Source of the DNA: Anaerolineae bacterium
GTDB taxonomy: Bacteria > Chloroflexota > Anaerolineae > Aggregatilineales > Phototrophicaceae
Assembly: GCA_023382675.1 (NCBI GenBank)
Contig: JAHDWN010000020.1
Coordinates: forward strand, 1 to 64,000
Length of the DNA stretch: 64,000 nt
Direction: 5' to 3'
Part shown: one piece after another, positions 51,145 through 60,394 of the stretch
Position numbering within the stretch: position 1 is the stretch's first letter
How the letters are laid out: each line of letters starts with the position of its first letter
Notes under the pieces: model-generated
Told to the model about the DNA's origin: nothing
What the model saw: the letters and a program-made list of their open reading frames with translations, nothing else
Databases searched by the model: none
Position numbers and translations under genes: made by a program

Positions 51145-52857
51145 ATGTCTGACAAATTGACCGACTATCGCGCTGCTCAGGAACCCCTACCGAAGGAAAA
51201 TGTCATCTGGCCTCTGTATGGCGCGGGCATCGACAACCTGGGGCAGGATGGCGGGATGCTTAACCGGCCCATGCCGGAATGCGGCCCGGATCAGTTGATC
51301 GTGCGGCATGACGCCTGTGGTATCTGCTTCTCGGACGTCAAGATCCTGCGGCTAGGGCCGGAGCACCCGCGTATTTCCCGCGACATGAAAACCCGACCGG
51401 TCGTCATGGGCCATGAAGTGGCGATGACGGTCGTCAAGGTCGGCGATCGGCTTAAGGACAGGTATCACGTCGGCGACCGCTTCACCATCCAGGCCGACAT
51501 CATCGCCGGTGGTATCGGTGTTGCCTATGGCTACGAGATGGACGGCGGTTTCTCGAAATACGGGCTGGTGGACCAGCGCGTCTTGAACGGCGACGAAGGC
51601 AATTACCTGTTGCCCGTGACGGATGACACCGGCGTGGTCGAAAGCGCCCTGGTCGAGCCGTGGGCGTGCGTTGTGGCGGCCTATCGTCTGGAGTACCGGA
51701 CGGCGCTCAAAGCGGGCGGCACTACCTGGATTATCGGCGCTGGTGCCAACGATCACCGTCCTTATACCATCAGCGCGGGCTTTGATGAACGCTCACATCC
51801 CGGTCGTTTGCTGCTGACGCGCGTGCCGTCTCCTTTTGCCGGCTGGCTCAAGGATCGCGCGCAAGCATTGGGAATTGAAGTGATCGAAGTCGACGATCCC
51901 GCACAGCCCCCGGTCGATAAGGTGGACGACATCGTTCTGCTCGGCGCCGATGCCGACCTGGTGGAACTTGTCAGCCCTCACCTGGCCGATGGCGGTGCCT
52001 TTGCCATTGTCGCCGATGCACCGATGGCACGTCAGGCTCAGATCGACGTTGGGCGTGTCCATTACAACCGCTGGATCTATGTCGGTGGCACAGACCCCGA
52101 TGTCGCTAAGGCCTATTTTGATAAGCCGGTGCGTTCGCCGCTTAAGGAGGGCGGTGCGGCCTGGTTTGTCGGCGCTGCCGGGCCGATGGGGCGGATGCAC
52201 GTTCAGCGCGCCATCGAACTACCACAGCCGCCATCGATCGTTGTCTGCACTGACGTGAGCGACCATCGCCTTGAAGACCTGCGCCAGACCTTCGAAGCCG
52301 ACGCCGTAGCCAAGGGGATCGAGTTCGTCTGTCTGAATCCGGCGAACGTCGACGCAGCCGCCAAACTCGAACGTTATCAGGCGAGCAAGTTCGACGATAT
52401 CGTCGTGCTCGTGCCGGTGGCAAAGATCATCACTGACGTATCTCAATATCTGCGACCTGATGGCGTGCTGAATGTCTTCGCCGGGGTTGCGCGCGGCACG
52501 ATGGCAGAACTCGACGTGAGCGATGTTTATCTCAAAGGCACGCGCTGGATCGGCCAGTCCGGCTCGACCATCGCTGACATGCGGATCACGCTCTCCCAGA
52601 CAGAAGGCGGGACGCTCTCGCCCAATCGCGCGGTGGCGGCCATTGGTTCACTGAGCGCATTCCGGGATGGTCTGAAGGCCGTTCAGGATGCTGTATTTCC
52701 CGGCAAGGTGGTCATCTTCCCGCACATCAAGGAGATGCCTCTGACGCCGCTGCCGGAACTCAAGGATAAAATGCCCACCGTCTACGCCAAACTTCGGGAT
52801 GGGCGTGAGTGGACGGTCGAAGCCGAAGAAGAATTCTTCCGCCTGATGCTCCCATAG
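51145..52857 (+). CDS. MDR (zinc alcohol dehydrogenase-like) protein with two Rossmann segments
   Basis: 570 residues; GAGGGAGGG before the ATG is a strong ribosome site. The N-terminal catalytic part resembles L-sorbose-1-phosphate reductase and sorbitol dehydrogenases: DACGICFSDVKILRLG, VVMGHEVAMTVVKVGD, YHVGDRF and LVEPWACVVAAYRLEY. A first Rossmann-like stretch reads TWIIGAGANDHRPYTISAG, without a proper GxGxxG helix start. A second, about 150 residues later, reads AWFVGAAGPMGRMHVQRAIE and is normal. Usual family length is 340-420 residues, so about 150 residues are extra. With the SrlD-like gene downstream, the pair could convert an L-sorbose-1-phosphate-like ketose to fructose-6-phosphate. 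This role is inferred. Confidence 0.82.
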   Translation: MSDKLTDYRAAQEPLPKENVIWPLYGAGIDNLGQDGGMLNRPMPECGPDQLIVRHDACGICFSDVKILRLGPEHPRISRDMKTRPVVMGHEVAMTVVKVGDRLKDRYHVGDRFTIQADIIAGGIGVAYGYEMDGGFSKYGLVDQRVLNGDEGNYLLPVTDDTGVVESALVEPWACVVAAYRLEYRTALKAGGTTWIIGAGANDHRPYTISAGFDERSHPGRLLLTRVPSPFAGWLKDRAQALGIEVIEVDDPAQPPVDKVDDIVLLGADADLVELVSPHLADGGAFAIVADAPMARQAQIDVGRVHYNRWIYVGGTDPDVAKAYFDKPVRSPLKEGGAAWFVGAAGPMGRMHVQRAIELPQPPSIVVCTDVSDHRLEDLRQTFEADAVAKGIEFVCLNPANVDAAAKLERYQASKFDDIVVLVPVAKIITDVSQYLRPDGVLNVFAGVARGTMAELDVSDVYLKGTRWIGQSGSTIADMRITLSQTEGGTLSPNRAVAAIGSLSAFRDGLKAVQDAVFPGKVVIFPHIKEMPLTPLPELKDKMPTVYAKLRDGREWTVEAEEEFFRLMLP

Positions 52858-52869
52858 GAGACGAACGCT

Positions 52870-53658
52870 ATGCCACGAACACTCGAAGATCGAATAGCGA
52901 TTGTCACCGGCGGCGCGCAGGGCCTGGGCAAGGCCATCTGTCTGCGGCTGGCGCAAGAAGGCTGTCACGTGCTGGTGGCTGATCTAAACGAGGAGGCAGC
53001 ACAGGCCACGTCTGAGGCTGTCCGGCTGTTAGGCCGACGCTCCGAGGCGCTCAAGGTCGATGTCACCGACGAAGATCAGGTGAGCGCGATGGTCGATCGT
53101 GCCGTACAGGAGTTTGGACGGCTGGATATCCTCGTCTCCAATGCAGGTATCCTGTTTGCCGAAGCGATTGACGAACTGCCCGCCGATAAGTGGCGCGCCG
53201 TCATCAACGTCAACCTGAACGGCTATTTCCTGTGCGCTAAACATGCCGCGCGTGTCATGAAAGCCCAGCGCAGCGGTGTCATCATCCAGATCAACTCGAA
53301 ATCCGGCAAGAAGGGCAGCTACAAGAGCGCCGCCTATGCCGCCTCAAAATTCGGCGGTATCGGCCTGACTCAAAGTATCGCCCTGGAGCTGGCTGAATAC
53401 GGCGTGCGTGCCAATGCCATTTGCCCCGGCAACCTGCTCGATTCGCCCTTGTGGGTGGATTCGCTCTACAAGCAGTACGCAAAGAAATGGGGCATCACCG
53501 AGGAAGAGGTGCGCCAGCGCTACATCGATCAAGTGCCGATGAAACGTGGCTGCACCTATGACGACGTGACCAACGTGCTCGTCTTCCTGGCGTCGGATCA
53601 ATCGAGCTACATGACCGGGCAGGCGATTAATGTCACCGGCGGGCAGGAGATGCGGTAG
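52870..53658 (+). CDS. SDR related to sorbitol-6-phosphate 2-dehydrogenase (SrlD)
   Basis: 262 residues. AIVTGGAQGLGKAICLRLA binds the cofactor; VSNAGILFAEA replaces NNAG; IIQINSKSGKKGS contains the catalytic Ser; YAASKFGGIGLTQSIALEL holds the Tyr-Lys pair. The INSKSGK, KFGG.GLTQS, DVPMKRGC-like (DQVPMKRGCTYDDV) and TGQAINVTGGQEM blocks match E. coli SrlD closely. It probably oxidises sorbitol-6-phosphate or a similar polyol phosphate to a ketose phosphate. Last gene of the DeoR-led operon, 12 bases after the MDR gene; a terminator follows at 53687. Confidence 0.9.
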   Translation: MPRTLEDRIAIVTGGAQGLGKAICLRLAQEGCHVLVADLNEEAAQATSEAVRLLGRRSEALKVDVTDEDQVSAMVDRAVQEFGRLDILVSNAGILFAEAIDELPADKWRAVINVNLNGYFLCAKHAARVMKAQRSGVIIQINSKSGKKGSYKSAAYAASKFGGIGLTQSIALELAEYGVRANAICPGNLLDSPLWVDSLYKQYAKKWGITEEEVRQRYIDQVPMKRGCTYDDVTNVLVFLASDQSSYMTGQAINVTGGQEMR

Positions 53659-53686
53659 CCTATCTCCGCCGTTTCACAGCAGCAGG

Positions 53687-53718
53687 AACGAGTGGCGTGA
53701 GATTATCCGTCACTCGTT
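53687..53718. terminator. Bidirectional terminator between convergent operons
   Basis: AACGAGTG (53687-53694) pairs with CACTCGTT (53711-53718), followed by more T residues on the plus strand. It overlaps the stop of the convergent FGGY kinase. Confidence 0.7.
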
Positions 53719-55164
53719 TTTTGCCATCCGGGCAAACAGCGGCTTGAGCGCCTCGTAGCTTTCGCGGAAGAACGCATATTTGCGCGTATAGCCTGTGTGC
53801 AGCGTACTGTCGGGTGATAACAGCGTGAGCGCGTTGGCGTCTTCTTGGCGCGCGTAGCTTTGCATCTCGCCGCGAGTGACCTGCGCCGCCAAGACTGCGC
53901 CACGAACGCCGACGTTCGCCGCATCCTGGTCGAGCGCGACCTCGACTGCGCAGACATCCGCGATCATCTGGCACCATTGCAGCGAGCGCGTGCCGCCGCC
54001 TGTCAGCGCCAGCCGCGTGATCGGCTCTGCGATAAGTGCGTCGAGGGCATGGCGATAGGCGAAGGCGACACCTTCGAGCACAGCACGTGCGATGTCAGCC
54101 TGCGTGTGGCTTGCACTCAAGCCAATGAACGCGCCACGCGCAAACGGATCATACATGGGCGAGCGTTCGCCATTGAGATAGGGCAGGTAGATCAGATCAC
54201 TCGGCGGGCGGGTGAGGGCTGAGTCGATCAGATCCGCGTGCGACTCGGCGGTCAGCACGCCCTTGATCCAGTCCAGGTTACCACCCGCCGTCAACAAGGG
54301 CGCGACACAGATGTAGCGATCTGCCGCAGGGTGCGCGAGCGTGAAAACTCCGGTTGTGGGGTCGCCGCGACGCCGCGACGTGAACGCCACCCAGCCGCTG
54401 GTGCCGATGTAGCCATAAGGGACACCCGGTTCACCCGCACCAACGCCCAACGTGGTCGCGCCTGCATCGCCAGGGCCTAAATAGACAGGGACACCAGCAC
54501 GAATGCCCATTGCCAGCGCGCCGATGTTGTTCACCACGCCGACCTGAGTACCCCCGGCAATCAGATCCGGGTACAGTCTTGTGACCGATTCCATGCCGGT
54601 TTCCACCAGCCAGCGCCGTGTATCCAACACCATCAGGCCGGTGGTCGAGACGGTAGTCGTATCACAGGCAGCGCTGCCCGTGAGCTGAAGCGCAATGTAA
54701 TCTGCCGCGCCCGTCAATAGATGATGGGCGCGTGTCAGCGTGCCCGGCTCAAAGCGCGAGAGCCAGCGCAGCTTGGCGAGCAGGCTGCCCGCGCCCTGTT
54801 CATTCCCGGTCAACTGCTGGAGCCGTTCAGCACCGAGTTCCTGGTTGATGTTCTCAGCTTCCGCATGGGCACGCGTATCGCTGTAGAGGATGACAGGATA
54901 GACTGGCTGCGCGTCCTGGTCGAGCAGGATGACGTTTTGCATCTGCCCGGTGATGACGATGGCATCGGCGCTGCTTCCATCAACTTCTCGCGCACCCGCA
55001 CAGGCTGCGCGCCACCATTCGCGCACACTCTGCTCGACGACTCCGCCGCTGGCAGTGTGGGTTGGATACTCGTGAAAGGCACTGCGCAGCACCCGCGCCT
55101 GCGCGTCGATCAGGGCGGCTTTCGCGCCGGTTGTGCCGATGTCGAAGGCGAGCCATGTCGTCAT
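53710..55164 (-). CDS. FGGY-family carbohydrate kinase of the ribose-type import operon
   Basis: 484 residues. WLAFDIGTTGAKAALID is the phosphate loop; VVEQSVREWWRAA, IVITGQMQNVILLD and VILYSDTRAHAEAE complete the first domain. Second domain: YLGPGDAGATTLGVG, YLPYLNGERSPMYDPF and LTGGGTRSLQWCQM. GPGDAG where most have GxGDQ, and QMQN where xylulokinases have QMHG, point to another sugar. It follows the permease by 1 base and would phosphorylate the sugar brought in by that importer. Confidence 0.9.
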   Translation of the reverse strand: MTTWLAFDIGTTGAKAALIDAQARVLRSAFHEYPTHTASGGVVEQSVREWWRAACAGAREVDGSSADAIVITGQMQNVILLDQDAQPVYPVILYSDTRAHAEAENINQELGAERLQQLTGNEQGAGSLLAKLRWLSRFEPGTLTRAHHLLTGAADYIALQLTGSAACDTTTVSTTGLMVLDTRRWLVETGMESVTRLYPDLIAGGTQVGVVNNIGALAMGIRAGVPVYLGPGDAGATTLGVGAGEPGVPYGYIGTSGWVAFTSRRRGDPTTGVFTLAHPAADRYICVAPLLTAGGNLDWIKGVLTAESHADLIDSALTRPPSDLIYLPYLNGERSPMYDPFARGAFIGLSASHTQADIARAVLEGVAFAYRHALDALIAEPITRLALTGGGTRSLQWCQMIADVCAVEVALDQDAANVGVRGAVLAAQVTRGEMQSYARQEDANALTLLSPDSTLHTGYTRKYAFFRESYEALKPLFARMAKNE

Positions 55165-55165
55165 A

Positions 55166-56188
55166 TCACCGACCTCGCTTTGCCAGGCTGCTGCTCGTCA
55201 CAGCAGCGACGATGATCGCGCCGATTAGAATTTCGCGCACGTAGCTATCGACGCGCATCTGCGTCAGTCCGTTATCGAGCACGCCGAGGATGAGCACGCC
55301 GATGAGCGTGCCGAGGACGTGCGGTTCGCCTTCCTCGCTCATCGTCATGCCCAGGAAGACTGCAGCGATTGCGTCCAGCATCAGACCTGCACCCTGCGTC
55401 GGGTTGGCCGATGCGACCCGGCTGGCATACATCAGCCCGCCGAGCGCCGCGCCGAACCCAGTCAGCATGAAGGCGATCAGGCGCAGCAGGCGGACGCGCA
55501 CACCGCCCAAAAGCGCCGCTTCTGCATTGCCGCCGATGGCATACAGGCGGCGTCCGAAGGTCGTCTGCTCAAGCAGCGCCCAGACCACAGCTAGCACAAT
55601 CAGAGCGATGAGCGTGAGATTCGGAAACAACAGCGTGCGTTCGCCGACCATGCCGACAGGAATTCCGCCGCGCGCAAAACCGCTGAAATCTGCCGGGATG
55701 TCACGCCCGAAGATCGTCTCGCCGCCGCTGAGCAGGAATGCCAGCCCGCTGAACATCGTCAATGTGCCGAGTGTGGCGACGAAGGGCATGATGCCGACAT
55801 AGCTAACGAGCACGCCGTTGAACAAACCGCCAAGCAGCCCTACACCCAATGCCACGAGTACACCGACGATCACCGGCTGGCTGTCGCGAAAGAGCAGCGC
55901 GGCGATGATGCCTGCCAGACTTGCCATCGATCCGACGCTCAGGTCGAAGTCGCCCATGACCATCACAATCGTCATCGTGAAGGCGATGACGGCCAGCATA
56001 CTGACTTGCTGGCTGATGTTCAGCCAGTTCGCTACGGTCAAGAACGTGTTGGGGATGTTGATGGTGAAGAATACGATGATCGCCAGAAAACCGATCAACG
56101 TCCCGGATGTACGCAGCAGGCGCCCCCATTGGATGCGCGCCGCAGTCTGTTCGATGCTGGCATCAGTCGTCACGATCCCCATCTCCAT
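55166..56188 (-). CDS. Ribose-type sugar ABC transporter permease (RbsC-like)
   Basis: 340 residues with about nine helices. TIVMVMGDFDLSVGSMASLAG is the BPD_transp_2 hallmark, followed by GLLGGLFNGVLVSYVGIMPFVATLGTL. The start overlaps the end of the ATPase gene by 26 bases in another frame, and its own stop precedes the kinase start by 1 base. It would form the channel of a CUT2-class importer for a monosaccharide such as ribose, xylose or a sugar alcohol. Confidence 0.93.
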   Translation of the reverse strand: MEMGIVTTDASIEQTAARIQWGRLLRTSGTLIGFLAIIVFFTINIPNTFLTVANWLNISQQVSMLAVIAFTMTIVMVMGDFDLSVGSMASLAGIIAALLFRDSQPVIVGVLVALGVGLLGGLFNGVLVSYVGIMPFVATLGTLTMFSGLAFLLSGGETIFGRDIPADFSGFARGGIPVGMVGERTLLFPNLTLIALIVLAVVWALLEQTTFGRRLYAIGGNAEAALLGGVRVRLLRLIAFMLTGFGAALGGLMYASRVASANPTQGAGLMLDAIAAVFLGMTMSEEGEPHVLGTLIGVLILGVLDNGLTQMRVDSYVREILIGAIIVAAVTSSSLAKRGR

Positions 56189-57689
56189 AACACAGTGTCA
56201 ATAATTCATGCTGACTGAGGCCGCTTGCTGCGACGATGGCGGTTTGGCGTCCCTCGCGCAGGATCAGGATGCGGTCACAGAGGCCGAGCAGCTCTGCCAG
56301 ATCCGACGAGGCTAGCACCACGCCGACGCTCTGGGCGCTGACCTGGCGGATGAGCGTGTATATATCGAACTTCGCTCCGACATCGACGCCGCGTGTAGGT
56401 TCGTCCAGGAGCAGGAGACGCGGTGTCCGGCTCATGGCGCGCGCGAACATGACCTTCTGCTGGTTGCCGCCGCTGAGTTCGCGCACGGTCTGGCGCGGGC
56501 CGATGGCTTTCAAACGGACGGAAGCGCCAACGACTGACGACAACTGCTCTTCACTGCGCCGGTCAAGCAGGATACCGCCCCGGCTGATCTTCTGGAGATG
56601 GGGCAGTGTGATGTTGTCGCGGATGCTGCGCGACAGGATCAGCCCCTGAGAGCGCCGTTCTTCCGGCACATAGGCGAAGCCGCGCTCCCAGGCGCTCACG
56701 GGTGTCAGATCGGCGCGCGTTTCGCCGTCGAGCCGGATTTCACCATGTCGCAGTGGGTCGGCGCCGACCAATGCGCGCAAGAGTTCCGTACACCCTGCGC
56801 CTGCCAGCCCGGCCAGGCCCAGAATCTCGCCCGCGCGCAGGTCGAAACCGACTTCGCACACGTATTCGGTGGCAAGGTTGCGTACCGCCAGAACAATGTG
56901 GCTGTCCAGGGGCGTCTCGCGAGCAGGGAATGTCTGGGATAGCTCACGTCCGGTCATCTGGCGGATGAGCTTTTCGCTACTAGTCTCGTTGATCAGTGCC
57001 GATCCCACGACGCATCCATCACGCATGACCGTCACCCGGTCGGCGATCTGGAAGATTTCCTCCAGGCGATGCGAAACGTAGAGCACTGCGCAGCCTTGCA
57101 GTTTAAGCTCGCGGATGACACCGAACAAGCGCGTGACTTCTTCGCTGGTCAGGGCTGCCGTCGGCTCGTCCATGATGTAGACAGCCGGAGTTTGCCGGTC
57201 GCCTGTCACGAAGGCGCTGGCGATCTTTACCAGCATCTGATCCCCCGTGCCCACGCGCGCCATACGTGTGCGCGGGTCGATGTGCGCGATGCCAAGCTGA
57301 TCGAGGACGGTCTTGGCACTCTGGTTCAGCCGCCGCCAATCGACCAGAAATCCGGCGCGGCGCGGGTAAGCGTGGCTGAGGAACAGGTTTTCGGCGACCG
57401 ATAGCTGCGGGACGACCGCCAGTTCCTGGTGGATAAAGCGCAGGCCAAGGTCGAAAGCCGTCTGCGGATTGGGAATGCTCACAGCCTGGCCGCTCAGCGC
57501 GATCTCGGCCCGATCCGGGTTGACGACGCCTGCCAGAATCTTGATCAGCGTGCTCTTGCCAGCGCCATTCTCGCCCATTAACGCGTGGACTTCGCCGGGC
57601 AGCAGGTCGAGCGCTGCATCGACCAGCGCGGGCGTACCGCCAAAGTGCTTTTCGGCGTGGCGAACACTGAGTAACGGTGTTGCGGACAT
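56163..57689 (-). CDS. Ribose-type sugar ABC transporter ATP-binding protein (RbsA-like)
   Basis: 508 residues from the ATG at 57689; a GTG at 57701 is an alternative, neither has a clear ribosome site. Two ATPase halves are fused: the first has Walker A GENGAGKSTLIK, Q-loop IHQELAVVPQ and MDEPTAALT; the second has the modified LAGLAGAGCTELLRAL loop, signature LSGGNQQKVMFARA and LLLDEPTRGVDVGAK. This degenerate second site is normal for CUT2 ATPases. It powers the permease encoded next. Confidence 0.93.
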   Translation of the reverse strand: MSATPLLSVRHAEKHFGGTPALVDAALDLLPGEVHALMGENGAGKSTLIKILAGVVNPDRAEIALSGQAVSIPNPQTAFDLGLRFIHQELAVVPQLSVAENLFLSHAYPRRAGFLVDWRRLNQSAKTVLDQLGIAHIDPRTRMARVGTGDQMLVKIASAFVTGDRQTPAVYIMDEPTAALTSEEVTRLFGVIRELKLQGCAVLYVSHRLEEIFQIADRVTVMRDGCVVGSALINETSSEKLIRQMTGRELSQTFPARETPLDSHIVLAVRNLATEYVCEVGFDLRAGEILGLAGLAGAGCTELLRALVGADPLRHGEIRLDGETRADLTPVSAWERGFAYVPEERRSQGLILSRSIRDNITLPHLQKISRGGILLDRRSEEQLSSVVGASVRLKAIGPRQTVRELSGGNQQKVMFARAMSRTPRLLLLDEPTRGVDVGAKFDIYTLIRQVSAQSVGVVLASSDLAELLGLCDRILILREGRQTAIVAASGLSQHELLTLCYGDGDRDD

Positions 57690-57704
57690 AGGAGCGATCA
57701 CAAT

Positions 57705-57732
57705 GGGGCGGCGCGAATGCCCTTGCCGCCCC
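57705..57732. repeat. REP-like GC palindrome between the binding-protein and ATPase genes
   Basis: GGGGCGGC (57705-57712) and GCCGCCCC (57725-57732) flank a 12-base loop, with CTACAAAAG after it. The unit lies within 15 bases of the ATPase start. Looks like a dispersed genomic palindrome or an mRNA stabiliser. Confidence 0.55.
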
Positions 57733-57759
57733 TACAAAAGTCAAAGTGGATGACGAACG

Positions 57760-58698
57760 CTAATTGTCGAGAAAGTCGCCGACATTCGCGTTTGTGACCA
57801 GAACCGTCGGCACGTAAATCACGCTCTGAGTGATGGTTTCGCCAGCCAGCACGCGCTCGACAGCACTGGCCGTGGCCGCGCCGATCCCGGAGAAGTCCTG
57901 CGCGACCGATGCCTCGAAATTGCCGCCCGCGGCAATCGCGTCAAGAGCCTGCGGGTTAGCATCAATGCCGACGATCACAATACCTTCGTTTTCGCGCCCT
58001 GCCGCTTCAATTGCCTGGAGCGCGCCCAGCGCTGGTTGATCCCAGGCCGCCCACACAGCGCTGATGCTGCCCGTGTTCGGGTTGGCAGCCAGAACCGCTT
58101 CCATCTGTGCGCGTGAGTCGGCGATGCCGCCGTCATTGACATCCGGCGTGATCCGGTCAATGACTTCGATATCGGGGCAGTTGGCAAAGATCGCATCCGC
58201 GATAATGCCGCGCTTTTGCACCGGCGGATACGGATCGAAGACGAACATGACGACGCGCCCGGCGCAGCCGATCCGATCAACCACATAGCTGGCGGTCTCG
58301 GCGGCCATCGCGTAGCCATTACTGGTCACGTTGGTGACGAGCAGCGGGTTGCTTCCGGCGTCCATACCGAAGACGGGAATGCTCGCATCAGCCGCGATTT
58401 GCAGACCGGCTTCCACCTGTGCCGGATCGACGTTGATGACGAGGGCATCTACGCCTTGGTTGACCATGTCTTCGATGCGGCTGATCACGGCGGCGACATC
58501 GCCAGCGGTGTCAATCACATTGACGTTCCAGCCTTTATCTTCGGCGGCGGCCTCGAACCCTTCAACGAGAAACTGAGTCCCCGGCTGTGCCAAATAGGGG
58601 GTGATCACGGCAACCGATGGCGCATCCTGCGCCGCGACCGTGCCGAAACCAATTGAGACTATGCACAAAACGATTGCGATCACTGCAAGGCGCCGCAT
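57760..58698 (-). CDS. Sugar ABC transporter substrate-binding protein (RbsB-like)
   Basis: 312 residues from the ATG at 58698, with AAGGAGT upstream; the longer frame is not protein-like. A signal peptide (LAVIAIVLCIVSIGFG) is cut near TVAAQDAPS. The mature part is a periplasmic-binding type 1 fold: SVAVITPYLAQPGTQFLVEG, VDALVINVDPAQVEAGLQ, IPVFGMDAGSNP and IVIVGIDANPQALDAI. It is the first gene of the operon binding protein - ATPase - permease - kinase. The REP-like hairpin behind it may help keep its message more abundant. Confidence 0.93.
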   Translation of the reverse strand: MRRLAVIAIVLCIVSIGFGTVAAQDAPSVAVITPYLAQPGTQFLVEGFEAAAEDKGWNVNVIDTAGDVAAVISRIEDMVNQGVDALVINVDPAQVEAGLQIAADASIPVFGMDAGSNPLLVTNVTSNGYAMAAETASYVVDRIGCAGRVVMFVFDPYPPVQKRGIIADAIFANCPDIEVIDRITPDVNDGGIADSRAQMEAVLAANPNTGSISAVWAAWDQPALGALQAIEAAGRENEGIVIVGIDANPQALDAIAAGGNFEASVAQDFSGIGAATASAVERVLAGETITQSVIYVPTVLVTNANVGDFLDN

Positions 58699-58957
58699 GT
58701 AAATACTCCTTGTGCCACACATAAATGGGTAACGAAAGGCATTTTCAGCAGCGGAAACGTTAGCGCAAAACGATTCTCGGTGCAAGAAACCTGAGCTTGC
58801 CTGTCGATACACGCGTGGTCTGGATCTCCGCCAAAAGTAGTAGTTCGGCTGGATGAAAAAGATCTCCACTGATGTTCGGATGATTGCCATGCTGCAACAG
58901 ATTATCTTGTGATCGTGTTCATGAGCGTCCAGAACGCGAGACGGGAGTAGCCAAATT

Positions 58958-60373
58958 ATGGATATGGTCTTTGTGGCAGGCCCAAGCATTGACGAGGGCT
59001 TGCTGGCTGATTTGCGAGCGCAGGTTCACGGCACGGTGGTTGTGCCGGGTGATACCGAATATGACAGCGCCAGGCGCGCATGGAATCTGACCGTCGATCA
59101 GCATCCGGCAGTGATTGTGGTTGCCAGGAGCGCCGCAGATGTTGCGGCAGCCGTGCGCTTTGCCCGCACTGCGCGCGTCGGCATTGCGGTGCAATCGACC
59201 GGGCACGGTGTCGTGCGCCCGGCGGATGACGCTGTGCTCATCATCACCTCGCAAATGAAAGAAGTCTGTATCGACGCCAGCACAAACACGGCCTGGATCG
59301 AGGCGGGTTTGAAGTGGGGCGAAGTCTTGGTTGAGGCGCAGGCGGTCGGACTCACGCCGCTGTTGGGGTCTTCGCCCGGTGTGGGTGTTGTCGGCTATAC
59401 GCTCGGCGGCGGCATGGGCTGGCTGGCGCGCAAATATGGCCTGGCGGCGGACAGCGTGCGTTACTTCGAAGTCGTGACGGCAAACGGCGAGGTGATCCAT
59501 GCGAGCGCGACCGAGAACAGCGATTTGTTCTGGGGGCTGCGCGGCGGCGGTGGCAGCTTCGGCGTCGTGACCGGCATGGAGATCCAGCTCTATCCGGTCA
59601 CGACCGTCTATGGTGGCAGCCTGATTTATCCTGGTGAAAATGCAAAAGGGGCGCTTCAGTTCTTCCGTGAATGGATCAAGACTGCGCCTGACGAACTGAC
59701 ATCCTCCATCGCGATCATGAACCTTCCACCGCTGCCGACCCTGCCAGAATTCCTGCGTGGGCAGACCGTTGTCATGATCCACGGTTGTTACAGCGGGCCG
59801 GTGGAGCAAGGCGCGGTCTACGTGCAGCCCTGGCTTGATTGGATGCAGCCGATGGTCAACAGCTTTCACCCGATGCCGTTTCTCGAAGTTGAGACGATCA
59901 GCAATGATCCGCGGGACCCAAGCCCCGGATATGGCAGCGGTGTCTGGCTAGCGGATTTGAGCGACGAGACGATTGATCTGATTGTCAAGTATGGCGTTTC
60001 GGTTCAGGGGTCATCGCCGATTGTGAAGACCGAAATCCGCCATGCCGGTGGCGCGATCAGCCGCGTGGACGCACAGGCGAGCGCCTATAGTCATCGCGAT
60101 GAGAGTCTGATCATGCAGATGGTCTCGATCACACCGACCGCGGAAGCGATGCAGAACAGTCGGCAGTATATGGACACATTCAAAGCAGCCATGGCGGCGC
60201 ACGTGACGGATCGTGTCTATCTCAACTTTCTGGACGGTCAGGAAGCCCGCGATAAGACGCCGAACGCCTATTCGGCGGACAACTATCGGCGGCTAATGGC
60301 GCTGAAAGCCAAATACGACCCGGACAATCTTTTCAGCCACAGCTTCAATATTCCGCCGGCTGCGAAGTCGTAG
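58958..60373 (+). CDS. FAD-dependent oxidoreductase, berberine-bridge-enzyme type
   Basis: 471 residues. The FAD_binding_4 domain (about 40-215) has VIVVARSAADVAAAVRFAR and QSTGHGVVRP, whose His can bind FAD covalently; LGGGMGWLARKYGLAADSVR and FWGLRGGGGSFGVVTGMEI follow. The BBE tail is visible at the end as YSADNYRRLMALKAKYDPDN. The second Cys attachment site of bicovalent enzymes is not apparent. Members oxidise sugars, alkaloids or other alcohols. It starts about 260 bases from the divergent binding-protein gene and has its own terminator. Confidence 0.9.
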   Translation: MDMVFVAGPSIDEGLLADLRAQVHGTVVVPGDTEYDSARRAWNLTVDQHPAVIVVARSAADVAAAVRFARTARVGIAVQSTGHGVVRPADDAVLIITSQMKEVCIDASTNTAWIEAGLKWGEVLVEAQAVGLTPLLGSSPGVGVVGYTLGGGMGWLARKYGLAADSVRYFEVVTANGEVIHASATENSDLFWGLRGGGGSFGVVTGMEIQLYPVTTVYGGSLIYPGENAKGALQFFREWIKTAPDELTSSIAIMNLPPLPTLPEFLRGQTVVMIHGCYSGPVEQGAVYVQPWLDWMQPMVNSFHPMPFLEVETISNDPRDPSPGYGSGVWLADLSDETIDLIVKYGVSVQGSSPIVKTEIRHAGGAISRVDAQASAYSHRDESLIMQMVSITPTAEAMQNSRQYMDTFKAAMAAHVTDRVYLNFLDGQEARDKTPNAYSADNYRRLMALKAKYDPDNLFSHSFNIPPAAKS

Positions 60374-60394
60374 AATAGGCGCGAAGTCACTTGG

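Noticed and set aside
29360..55164. Interpretation of the four FGGY kinases as recent copies of one gene
   Set aside because: Their phosphate loops, GxGDQ positions and MHG-type motifs differ clearly, so they are distinct subfamilies.
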